DNA of 64,000 nt, taken from positions 248,001 to 312,000 of the forward strand of contig JBKBQA010000004.1 of the NCBI GenBank assembly GCA_046292765.1. The letters are read 5' to 3'. The position numbers and the translations under genes were made by a program. Below, piece after piece: positions 46,411 through 53,694 of the stretch. This DNA comes from PGZG01 sp046292765. Lineage in GTDB: Bacteria > Pseudomonadota > Gammaproteobacteria > Pseudomonadales > Alcanivoracaceae. The stretch's first letter is position 1, and every line of letters begins with the position of its first letter. The notes beneath the pieces were generated by a model. It saw only the letters and a program-made list of their open reading frames with translations, searched no databases and had not been told where the DNA came from.

Positions 46411-46572
46411 ATGTTCAAGACTACGAAGCACCCGGTCGCCGAGTCGACCCCATTCTCTGACTTCATCCGTAACGCCTCTTCTGCCGAGAAGAAGCGGGTC
46501 TATGATCGTGTCCTCAAGGCGGCTTCAGAGCGTCAAAACCAGTTAATGGAGCAAGCCTCCAAGGCGGAATAA
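46411..46572 (+). CDS. Small protein following the zeta-like gene, possible antitoxin
   Basis: This 53-residue protein (MFKTTKHPVAESTPFSDF start, then RNASSAEKKRVYDRVLKAA) is charged and helical. It begins 9 nt after the zeta-like remnant. I believe similar small genes accompany this zeta type, so an antitoxin role is an inference. Confidence 0.6.
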   Translation: MFKTTKHPVAESTPFSDFIRNASSAEKKRVYDRVLKAASERQNQLMEQASKAE

Positions 46573-46584
46573 TTGTCGGCTGGT

Positions 46585-46605
46585 CATGCCTCGCCCCACG
46601 GGGCG
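46585..46605. terminator. Hairpin between convergent genes
   Basis: CGCCCC-AC-GGGGCG forms a compact GC hairpin near 46588-46602 between the small gene and the convergent hydrolase. No T-tract; weak evidence. Confidence 0.35.
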
Positions 46606-46626
46606 GTTCAGTATGACCGACGCCCC

Positions 46627-47370
46627 TCAGCTCTGCCGATAAGCCGCCTCCAACACCCCCGCCAATTCCCCAATCCCCGGCTCCTCCACCGGAAAATGCC
46701 CGCAGTTCGTCAACGCCACATAGCGCTTCGGTGCCGCAATCCGCTCGAAGAACGCCAGGCTCATGGCCGGTGGCGTCCAGCGGTCTGCTGCCGGGTGTAC
46801 CAGCGTCACTGGCGTGGTGCGGAACTGCTCCGGCGGAACCTCCGGTTGCGAATGCAGAAAGCTGACCAGAAAGCCGAGCGGCACCCGGCTGCCGCCACCG
46901 CGGGCATCTTCAAGGCACAGGCTCGTGAGGGCGGGTTGGTTGGCGATGGCATGCATCGGCGCTACCCAGCGAATCGGCACGCGCAGCCGCGCCAGTGCGC
47001 CGGCATTCGGCCCTGCCAGCGGCTTTAGCAGCGGGCGAAGCAAGCGGACACTTACCGCGCCGCCCCAGCGCGACAAGGCCGGCCAGCACACCGGGTTGGA
47101 TGGATCCAGCAGGCAGGTAGCCAGCAACTGATCCACCTCGCCGGTACGCGCTGCTACCGCATAACCGAGCATGCCGCCCATGCTGGCACCCACCACCACC
47201 AGCGGCGTGGTCTTGCCGTCCCTGGCTGCAGCGCGGTTTTCCTCCCGCACCAGATCGGAAACACAGTCCACCCAATCCGGGTAACGAACCCGGCCGGGGT
47301 GCGGCACCCGGGTTTGGCCGTAGCCGGGCAGATCCGGCACCAGCACCTCAAAACCGATGGACGCCGCCAA
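46627..47370 (-). CDS. Alpha/beta hydrolase, probably N-terminally truncated
   Basis: The readable protein (247 residues from a TTG) starts directly at SIGFEVLVPDLPGYGQT, a point about 60-70 residues into a normal family member, so the oxyanion HG motif is missing. The nucleophile GASMGG and the C-terminal NCGHFPVEEPG His are kept. An in-frame TAG lies 7 codons upstream of the TTG. The adjoining frame reads MRVVVAGGGIGG, like the start of an FAD enzyme, which suggests a deletion scar. It may be a pseudogene. Confidence 0.65.
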   Translation of the reverse strand: MAASIGFEVLVPDLPGYGQTRVPHPGRVRYPDWVDCVSDLVREENRAAARDGKTTPLVVVGASMGGMLGYAVAARTGEVDQLLATCLLDPSNPVCWPALSRWGGAVSVRLLRPLLKPLAGPNAGALARLRVPIRWVAPMHAIANQPALTSLCLEDARGGGSRVPLGFLVSFLHSQPEVPPEQFRTTPVTLVHPAADRWTPPAMSLAFFERIAAPKRYVALTNCGHFPVEEPGIGELAGVLEAAYRQS

Positions 47371-47405
47371 TGCCGCCGCCGGCCACCACTACTCGCATTC
47401 CCGCC

Positions 47406-48011
47406 ATGACCCGACTTCGCAAACGCCCGCGCCAGCAGCGCGCCTGCGCCACCTGGCACGCCATCCTCGATGCCGCTGCTCAGCTTTTCAGCGAGCACGG
47501 CTATGCCGCCACCAGCACCAACAAGGTGGCGGAACGGGCCGGCGTGTCCATCGGCTCGCTGTACCAGTACTTCCCCAACAAGGACGCCCTGCTACTGGCA
47601 CTGGCCGAGCGCCATATCGGCGAAGCCGGCGAGGAGCTGGCCGCCACCTTCACCGCACTGGATCAGCGCCAGCCGGACCTCGACAACACCATCTCCCGCC
47701 TGATCGACGTCACCGTCGCCCTGCACCAGCGCGACCCGGCCATGCACCGCCTGCTGTTCGACCAGACCCCGCGCACCCCGGAGATGGTCAGCCGCCTGCG
47801 ACAAATGGAACAACTGCTGGCCGCCGCCGTGGCCCGACAACTGATCCGCCTTGACGTCGGCGGCCCCAACCCGCTGATGCGTGCCCTGCTGCTGGTGCAG
47901 GGCGTGGAAGCGCAAGTGCATGGCGCAGTGCTGGAACCGCTGCCGGGGGTGAGTGTGGAAGCGGTGGTGGAGGAGGTGAGGGGGATGTGGTTGGCGGCGC
48001 TGCGGGCCTGA
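47406..48011 (+). CDS. TetR/AcrR family regulator
   Basis: This 201-residue regulator has the HTH ATSTNKVAERAGVSIGSLYQYFPNKDALL (in part, residues 35-62). The ATG is only a few bases from the frame of the opposite-strand remnant, leaving no room for a normal divergent promoter. The gene is very GC-rich. Confidence 0.88.
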   Translation: MTRLRKRPRQQRACATWHAILDAAAQLFSEHGYAATSTNKVAERAGVSIGSLYQYFPNKDALLLALAERHIGEAGEELAATFTALDQRQPDLDNTISRLIDVTVALHQRDPAMHRLLFDQTPRTPEMVSRLRQMEQLLAAAVARQLIRLDVGGPNPLMRALLLVQGVEAQVHGAVLEPLPGVSVEAVVEEVRGMWLAALRA

Positions 48012-48045
48012 CTGCAAAAGGGCTTTTAATTCTGAATGCTGTACA

Positions 48046-48051
48046 TATAAT
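48046..48051 (+). promoter_or_regulatory. Possible -10 box before the 48123 gene
   Basis: A perfect TATAAT lies 72 nt before the ATG; the -35 region (CTTTTA) is weak. Confidence 0.35.
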
Positions 48052-48122
48052 CAGTATTCGTGTCGCCGATGTACTGCGGCTGATACGGGGCGATAACTAT
48101 TTGTATTTGTGAGGGATAACTA

Positions 48123-48431
48123 ATGATTACCGACAAGGAAGTGCCGGCGTGGGCCGACAAGACAGAAGAAGGGCTTCGGGCCTGGTGGCGGCAAATGGCA
48201 GCTCAAGGGCTTGCCTTCCACCCGGATGATCCGCCTGAAATCATTGTGACGGTGGAAGAGGGCGAGGCTTTATTCGATGCTTCGGCCTGCCTGAAGCTTA
48301 AAGGTCTGCTTGCCGAAATGCTTCGGCTTCACGGAGACAAAGTATATGAGGCTGGCCATGCGGCACTTATGGAATGCATGGGCTGGACAGTTGGGCCATC
48401 CGGGGACTGGGTCAAAGCTACAGCTGGTTAG
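48123..48431 (+). CDS. Hypothetical protein
   Basis: I do not recognise this 102-residue protein. It is acidic, with Trp-rich N-terminus (VPAWADKTEEGLRAWWRQM) and no membrane segment. AGGGA lies 7-8 nt before the ATG. It converges on vsr with a 4-nt overlap at the stops. Confidence 0.65.
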   Translation: MITDKEVPAWADKTEEGLRAWWRQMAAQGLAFHPDDPPEIIVTVEEGEALFDASACLKLKGLLAEMLRLHGDKVYEAGHAALMECMGWTVGPSGDWVKATAG

Positions 48432-48889
48432 TGAGCTTCAGCACCGCTGATTTCCGCATCCTGGCTATCGAACTGAATCCAGCGAGCCGCGATTTCGGCA
48501 ACCTGGTAGGTGCCGAGTCTGGTGCGGCCTTTCAGTGAGCATTCCCAGATAGTCAGCGTTCGCCAGCCACTGTCACGATAAATGGCAAGATTCCTCTGGT
48601 CTCGGATACGGTTGGAGTCGATCTTGGTTTTCCAGAACTCGGGACGTGTGCTGGGCCATTTGAAAAGGTGGCAGTTGTGGCCGTGCCAGAAGCAACCATG
48701 AATCAGGATGATGGCCTTGAAGCGGGGAAGAACCAGATCGGGCTTGCCCGGCAGGCTTTTGTAGTGGAGCCGGTAGCGGAACCCTCGCTTGTGGAGTTCC
48801 TTGCGCAGCAGGCGCTCGGGCAGGGTGTCCTTGCCTTTGATGCCGGACATCATTCTGGAGCGGGTTGTTGGGGAGACGATATCCGTCAT
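48428..48889 (-). CDS. vsr: Very short patch repair endonuclease
   Basis: Vsr nicks T:G mismatches left by deamination of 5-methylcytosine. The 153-residue protein has the N-terminal zone SPTTRSRMMSGIKGKDTLPE, the PD-D/ExK-like core GKPDLVLPRFKAIILIHGCF (Asp51) and FWHGHNC. It is divergent from the cytosine methylase gene, unlike E. coli, where vsr follows dcm. Confidence 0.94.
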   Translation of the reverse strand: MTDIVSPTTRSRMMSGIKGKDTLPERLLRKELHKRGFRYRLHYKSLPGKPDLVLPRFKAIILIHGCFWHGHNCHLFKWPSTRPEFWKTKIDSNRIRDQRNLAIYRDSGWRTLTIWECSLKGRTRLGTYQVAEIAARWIQFDSQDAEISGAEAH

Positions 48890-48918
48890 GGCGACTAACT
48901 GCTTGAGAGATAAGGAAA

Positions 48919-48954
48919 GCCTAACACCCTGGCTGGGCAGCCCGGGTGTTAGGC
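48919..48954. repeat. Perfect inverted repeat in the vsr-dcm divergent gap
   Basis: GCCTAACACCC and GGGTGTTAGGC form an 11-bp perfect inverted repeat; the 14-nt loop holds a nested GGCT/AGCC stem. It lies between the two divergent starts and could be a regulator site or cruciform. Confidence 0.6.
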
Positions 48955-48959
48955 AGGAA

Positions 48960-48974
48960 ATGATGAGCCATCAT
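48960..48974. promoter_or_regulatory. Small inverted repeat before the methylase gene
   Basis: ATGATG-AGC-CATCAT has 6-bp perfect arms just before the methylase start and may be an autoregulation site; the methylase itself has an N-terminal HTH-like region. Confidence 0.4.
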
Positions 48975-49003
48975 TCTTGATGGCGGGAAGAATCCTATGC
49001 AGA

Positions 49004-50302
49004 ATGCACAAAAAATTCCCAGCGGAGAGCTCTGTGAGTAGTAGGGTCGTATATCAGCAGCTTGAAGAGGCTCTCAAGGTCTACACCCGCAGAGACTTGG
49101 CTGCTGCCCTCGAAATCAATGCCAGCACACTGACCAGGTGGTTGCTGCGCGAGAATGAGCCCAAACCTTATGTGGCGGACCGCCTGACACAACTGCTGCT
49201 GCCCTTCAACAAGCCGCAGGTCGCCGGGGAGTTCACATTCATTGACCTGTTTGCGGGTATCGGTGGGCTGAGAATGGCCTTCGAGTCCATCGGCGGGCAG
49301 TGCATTTTCACCAGTGAGTGGGACAGCTACGCGCAAAGGACATATCTTGCCAACTTTGGCGATAGCCACCAGCTGGACGGCGACATTACCAAAATTCGTG
49401 AGAAGAACATCCCGGATCATGATGTCCTGCTTGCCGGGTTTCCTTGCCAGCCATTTTCAATCGCCGGGGTTTCCAAGAAAAACGCGTTGGGGCGATTACA
49501 TGGTTTTGCTTGTGACACTCAAGGAACACTGTTCTTTGATGTGGCGCGCATCATTAAGGAAAAGCGTCCGAAGGCCTTCCTTCTGGAGAACGTGAAAAAC
49601 CTGAAATCGCATGACAAAGGCAATACGTTCAAAATCATTATGAAGACGCTGGAAGAAGAGCTTGGCTACCATGTCTACGAGAAAGTCATAGACGGTCAGC
49701 ACTTCGTTCCGCAACATCGAGAGCGGATTGCTATTGTCGGGTTCCGTGAGCCGATGCCATTTTCCTGGGATGCGCTGCAGATGCCTGAAAAGGGATCTCG
49801 TCGCCTTGCAGATATATTGCACAAAGAGGATGGCTCCGAGCCATATCTGGAATGGGATGCAGGCAGGTTCTTCGATCATGATCGCGGCAGCGTAAATGAG
49901 AAGTACATCCTGACTCCGAATCTCTGGAAGTACCTGCAGGACTACAAGAAAAAGCACAAAGCACAAGGAAACGGGTTTGGTTTTGGTCTGGTTGGCCCTG
50001 AAGATGTGGCAAGAACACTCTCGGCCAGATACTACAAGGATGGATCCGAAATTCTGATCAAGCGGGGAAGAAAGCGCCCGCGGCGGCTCACTCCGAGAGA
50101 ATGTGCCAGGTTGATGGGATTTCCCGATGAGTTCCGAATCCCGGTATCGGATACCCGCGCATACAAGCAGTTTGGTAACTCTGTCGTAATGCTCGCTTTC
50201 AAGGAGGTGGCGAGAATTATGCGCCCTTATATCGTAGATCACGAGAAATGGGTTTCTGCGCCGGACTTGCTTGTCAAAGGCAAAGTCAAGAAAACAGCAT
50301 AA
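49004..50302 (+). CDS. dcm: DNA cytosine-5 methyltransferase, Dcm/M.EcoRII-like
   Basis: This 432-residue enzyme has the m5C motifs FIDLFAGIGGLR (I), FPCQPFSIAG (IV, catalytic Cys148), LLENVKNL (VI), QHRERIAIVG (VIII) and FGNSV (X). The recognition region (YILTPNLWKYLQDYKKKHKA and GNGFGFGL) closely resembles Dcm/M.EcoRII, so CCWGG is the likely target. The N-terminus has an HTH-like stretch. Start uncertain: 48980 (ATG) is also possible; neither has a clear ribosome site. The EcoRII-like nuclease follows 24 nt later. Confidence 0.93.
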   Translation: MHKKFPAESSVSSRVVYQQLEEALKVYTRRDLAAALEINASTLTRWLLRENEPKPYVADRLTQLLLPFNKPQVAGEFTFIDLFAGIGGLRMAFESIGGQCIFTSEWDSYAQRTYLANFGDSHQLDGDITKIREKNIPDHDVLLAGFPCQPFSIAGVSKKNALGRLHGFACDTQGTLFFDVARIIKEKRPKAFLLENVKNLKSHDKGNTFKIIMKTLEEELGYHVYEKVIDGQHFVPQHRERIAIVGFREPMPFSWDALQMPEKGSRRLADILHKEDGSEPYLEWDAGRFFDHDRGSVNEKYILTPNLWKYLQDYKKKHKAQGNGFGFGLVGPEDVARTLSARYYKDGSEILIKRGRKRPRRLTPRECARLMGFPDEFRIPVSDTRAYKQFGNSVVMLAFKEVARIMRPYIVDHEKWVSAPDLLVKGKVKKTA

Positions 50303-50326
50303 GGCTTTATTACAGGGAAGCACTCT

Positions 50327-51625
50327 ATGAATTATGAGGATAAAGCCAGAAGTGAGCAGCTGGTCCTCGATGTCCGGGATATCCAGGAGGAAGAGCCCGC
50401 TCATGCCTTGCGGGATGAAGTGCGCGGCCTTGCTTTCTGGCTGAATGAGATACAGGAGGCGGGTGCCTTTCTGTACGTCAAGCGGCTTTCGGCGAACGAT
50501 ACCGGGGCGACTGATTCTCATCAGGTGGGCATCTACGTTCCTGACAGTGTTACCAAGGCGGCGATCCCGTCAATCAGTCATACGATTAGCCAGAACCCCG
50601 ACTACCTTCTCCCATGCAAGATTGACTCCCATGGAGGGGGTGAGGGAGAAGTAAGGGCGATCTATTACAACAATAAGCATTTTGATGGAACCAGGGACGA
50701 GGCGCGCCTTACTCGCTGGGCATGGCCGGGCTTCAATTCCCCCATGAAAGACCAGGATAGCACTGGCGCTTTGGCAGTCTTTGCTTTTGTTGTTGAGCCA
50801 GGTAAAGACGCTAGCCTGTTGCGGCTTTGGGTATGCCGCTCTCCCGGTGAAGAAGAGTTTGTTGAGCAAGGATTTGGCGAAATATTGCCAGGGGAATCTC
50901 TTGTTGGGCGTGCCAACAATCTACGCGGCGGAGCTGTCTTCTCGCGTGAGCCAGAGCCAGATATTTCAATCCCTCCGGTGTGGAATGAGAAATTCCCCAC
51001 TGGTCGAGATATCCTTGAGTACGTGTTTTCAATTTCTGGTCTGTCATCTCTCTCTCCGGACCAGAGGCTCATGAAACGACGTGAGTTAGAGTATGAGGTT
51101 TTCAGGAAGGTTGAGTCTGGCCATGTAATGCCCTTGATAGAAGGAGGGTTCAAGAACGTAGATGACTTTATTGCGGTAGCTAATTCGGTGGCTAATCGTA
51201 GAAAGTCCCGATCCGGGCATTCTCTTGAGCTCCATCTTCGGAAAATTTTCGAAGAAGAGAAGATTCCATCAGTGGGAGATCAGTGCGTAACAGAAAACAA
51301 TAAAAAGCCAGATTTTCTGTTTCCAAGCTGCGCGGCTTATCATGATCCCCTTTTTCCCGATGCACGCCTTAGGATGTTGGGAGTTAAGACTACGTGTAAA
51401 GACAGGTGGAGACAGGTCCTTTCGGAGGCAAGGAGGGTTGATGTGAAGCATCTTTTTACCTTGCAAGAAGGTGTTTCAATCAATCAGCATGCTGAAATGA
51501 GTGATTCAAAGGTTGTCTTGGTTGTGCCTGAGGGATTGCTCAGGAAATACCCGAAGTCCGTCAGAGGAAATGTGATGACGCTGACAGACTTCATTGTTGA
51601 AACAAAGTTGATATCTTACTGCTAG
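50327..51625 (+). CDS. ecoRIIR: EcoRII-family type II restriction endonuclease
   Basis: This 432-residue nuclease has the effector-binding N-domain of EcoRII (FLYVKRLSANDTGATDSHQVG, in part; RAIYYNNKHFDGTRDEARLTRW) and a C-terminal PD-(D/E)xK core (NKKPDFLFPS, then RMLGVKTTCKDRW near residues 328-365). EcoRII cuts CCWGG and needs two sites. There is an extra N-terminal stretch of about 30 residues. It is in an operon with the methylase, so the system looks complete. Confidence 0.93.
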   Translation: MNYEDKARSEQLVLDVRDIQEEEPAHALRDEVRGLAFWLNEIQEAGAFLYVKRLSANDTGATDSHQVGIYVPDSVTKAAIPSISHTISQNPDYLLPCKIDSHGGGEGEVRAIYYNNKHFDGTRDEARLTRWAWPGFNSPMKDQDSTGALAVFAFVVEPGKDASLLRLWVCRSPGEEEFVEQGFGEILPGESLVGRANNLRGGAVFSREPEPDISIPPVWNEKFPTGRDILEYVFSISGLSSLSPDQRLMKRRELEYEVFRKVESGHVMPLIEGGFKNVDDFIAVANSVANRRKSRSGHSLELHLRKIFEEEKIPSVGDQCVTENNKKPDFLFPSCAAYHDPLFPDARLRMLGVKTTCKDRWRQVLSEARRVDVKHLFTLQEGVSINQHAEMSDSKVVLVVPEGLLRKYPKSVRGNVMTLTDFIVETKLISYC

Positions 51626-51783
51626 TAGTGCAGGCCGCGCCTCTTTGAGTGACGGCGGTCATGATTTTCGTACTCTTTCGATATCTCGCTCGTTATTAGG
51701 GGATTTATTTCTTCACCAATTCGCAGAGGAGTACTTTTCCGTTTTTAAGAGTGAATATCATTTCATCGCCGGCTTTTGCACGC

Positions 51784-52859
51784 AGCCCGGATTCCAGAAC
51801 GAAGTGCAATTTTACCAACCTGAGTTAAAGGGGTGACGTGGTGTAGACTTCGTACCTCTTTAACCGCCAAGTCGAAGTTGCACGATGAGCTATCACCACA
51901 TCACCGAGAATGAACGTTACCAGATTTACGCCTGGAAGAAAGCCGGTTGGACACAGAAAGACATAGCCACGAAGCTGAAACGGCACCCTTCAACCGTTAG
52001 CCGCGAGCTACGAAGGAACAGCGGCCAGCGCGGTTACCGGCCTCGGCAGGCACAAGGTCTTGCGCAGGAGCGTCAGGGACGTAGCGCCAGTAATGCCCGC
52101 TGCATCCCGGCGTCACATTGGCTCAGGATCGAGGCGCATCTGCGCGAAGACTGGAGCCCTGAACAGATCGCCGGTCGCACGGGTCTTGGCAGCCACGAGA
52201 GCATCTACTTGCATGTATATCGCGACAAGGCGGGCGGTGGAGATCTTCATCAGCACCTTCGCTGTCGCAAGAAGCGACGGAAACGCTATGGCTCCGGCCG
52301 TGACCGGCGGGGCCAGATCAAGGGCCGCGTGCCGATCTCGGAACGCCCCAAGGCGGTTGACGCCAAGCAGCGCCTGGGGGATTGGGAGGGCGATACGGTC
52401 ATCGGTGCCAACCATCGCGGCGCCCTGGTTACGTTGGTGGAGCGCCGCAGCCAGCTCGCCAGAATTCGACGCGTGGATAGCCGGGATGCGCAGCTTGTCA
52501 GCGCGGCCGTGATACGTGCCTTGACGCCTGTCAGCCGGTGCTGCCGTACCTTGACCTTTGATAACGGCAAGGAGTTTGCCGGACATGCGACAATACGAGA
52601 CAAGGTGGGTACGAAAGTATATTTCGCTGACCCCTATGCTTCCTGGCAGCGCGGGCTCAACGAGCAGGTTAACGGATTGATCCGGCAATACCTTCCAAAA
52701 GGGTCAAGCTTTGCCACGCTTGACGACAAGGAGATTGCGATGATTGAGAAGAAGCTGAATAATCGGCCACGCAAGATGCTCGGATATCAAACGCCATTGG
52801 AAGTATTCAACAGAATGGCTGCATCAAAGGGCGTTGCGCTTCGTTATTGAATCCGGGCA
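51784..52859 (+). mobile_element. IS30-family insertion sequence
   Basis: Imperfect terminal inverted repeats of about 26 bp (GCCCGGATTC outermost, then A-ACGAAG-GCAA) lie at 51785-51809 and 52834-52858. Their outer ends are flanked by a 2-3-bp target repeat (GC or GCA). The transposase stop lies inside the right repeat. The element interrupts the reading frame of a restriction-like gene. Confidence 0.85.
51885..52850 (+). CDS. IS30-family transposase
   Basis: This 321-residue DDE transposase has an N-terminal HTH (YHHITENERYQIYAWKKAG, KDIATKLKRHPSTVSRELRR), and the catalytic DWEGDTVIG, TFDNGKEFAGH and E of the third motif in the C-terminal part. It appears intact. Confidence 0.95.
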   Translation: MSYHHITENERYQIYAWKKAGWTQKDIATKLKRHPSTVSRELRRNSGQRGYRPRQAQGLAQERQGRSASNARCIPASHWLRIEAHLREDWSPEQIAGRTGLGSHESIYLHVYRDKAGGGDLHQHLRCRKKRRKRYGSGRDRRGQIKGRVPISERPKAVDAKQRLGDWEGDTVIGANHRGALVTLVERRSQLARIRRVDSRDAQLVSAAVIRALTPVSRCCRTLTFDNGKEFAGHATIRDKVGTKVYFADPYASWQRGLNEQVNGLIRQYLPKGSSFATLDDKEIAMIEKKLNNRPRKMLGYQTPLEVFNRMAASKGVALRY

Positions 52860-53169
52860 GCATTACTGGATTGGTAGGGAAATAAAGTCTGTGCTCTGAT
52901 CTGTCTGGGTGGCTCTCTCTAGCATCATACCAAGTAAGTGCGGATGAATAGGTTTCGGCTTCCCCTCGCAGGGAGAATAGAGCTTCAATTTCCGATCTGT
53001 TGTTGCCAAGCATTTTCCTCAGTTGAGAAACACCATTGAATGGTGTGCTGATTTGAAGAGTTCCGTTCAACTTCGACTGCTGCCAATTTTTTGGTAAAGC
53101 TGACCATGTTTTTCATCCTTCGGTTTCTGGGGTTTGTAAGTCTCGCTGGCCATTTATGGTGGTTCACCT

Positions 53170-53408
53170 CAACTGATCGGGGGGGGGCTATGTGCAAGCT
53201 ATTTTTTGATAAAAACCTGATCGGCATTGACGCTGATTTCCGCATCTACGTCAGTCGTGAAGTAATGGCATCCAGTGATGGGCCTTTGCTTGAGCACGGC
53301 ATTAAAGGCCTGAATGGGAGGCTTATTAGTGTGCCCGCGCATGAAGAGTGGCGACCTGACAGGGACTTTCTTGCGGAGCGGTTCGAGGCTTTCAGGGTGG
53401 CGGACTAG
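53170..53408 (+). pseudogene. C-terminal fragment of an HNH endonuclease
   Basis: The frame from about 53182 reads GGAMCKLFFDKNLIGIDADF, then VMASSDGPLLEHGIKGLNG and RPDRDFLAERFEAFR. This matches the last 80 residues of common HNH nucleases; the N-terminal part and first HNH half are missing. A run of nine G residues (53179-53187) lies at the upstream limit. Confidence 0.7.
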
Positions 53409-53599
53409 TTTATATCCCATCCCTAGGTGGTCTTGTTGACCCTTATCACGCCTTCTTTTCAGTGAAAGCCCTTGATGGATATGGGTCTCGCCAAGCGCCT
53501 GTTTGTTGCGGTCAGGGGTTTCGCTCATTTCCCAGCTACGGCTCAAGCGGGATGGGCATGAGGGGGCTTCTGCTCCTGACCAGCTGTGACTGGCGCGCT

Positions 53600-53694
53600 T
53601 TTCTATAAAACACACCATATTGATAAAATAACTTGATAATATGTGAACTTAATGCAATATTCGTTGTTATTATTAGTTTTTAGGGGTTAATTAG
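53600..53694 (+). promoter_or_regulatory. AT-rich promoter region of the ATPase-RloB operon
   Basis: The 95 bp before the ATPase start are strongly AT-rich with two TTGATA copies (53620, 53633) and several TAAT-like stretches. No single promoter stands out. The preceding 53409-53599 holds no gene I can support. Confidence 0.4.

Larger units (their letters stand above)
51705..53107 (-). pseudogene. Restriction-enzyme N-domain-like gene, split by IS30 and frameshifted
   Basis: Right of the IS the frame reads KLAAVEVERNSSNQH, then after a one-base insertion near 53041-53044 FNGVSQLRKMLGNN, LTWYDARESHPDRSEHRLYF and PTNPVM. Left of the IS it continues RAKAGDEMIFTLKNGKVLL and stops at 51705. Removing the IS and one target copy restores the frame exactly. 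The pattern fits the N-terminal domain of a group of type II endonucleases related to EcoRII; the nuclease domain is absent. Confidence 0.68.

Noticed and set aside
48919..48954. attC-like site (GCCTAAC...GTTAGGC) suggesting an integron cassette
   Set aside because: At 36 bp it is shorter than known attC sites, lacks the unpaired bases and inner boxes, and no integrase or cassette array is present. It is kept only as an inverted repeat.
52807..53070. An 87-codon minus-strand ORF as a complete gene
   Set aside because: It is part of the IS30-split, frameshifted restriction-like gene and runs into the IS right end, so it is not an independent gene.
53179..53187. Run of nine G residues as a phase-variation tract
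   Set aside because: It lies at the upstream edge of a nuclease fragment with no intact gene to switch; probably a decay product or a sequencing-prone site.
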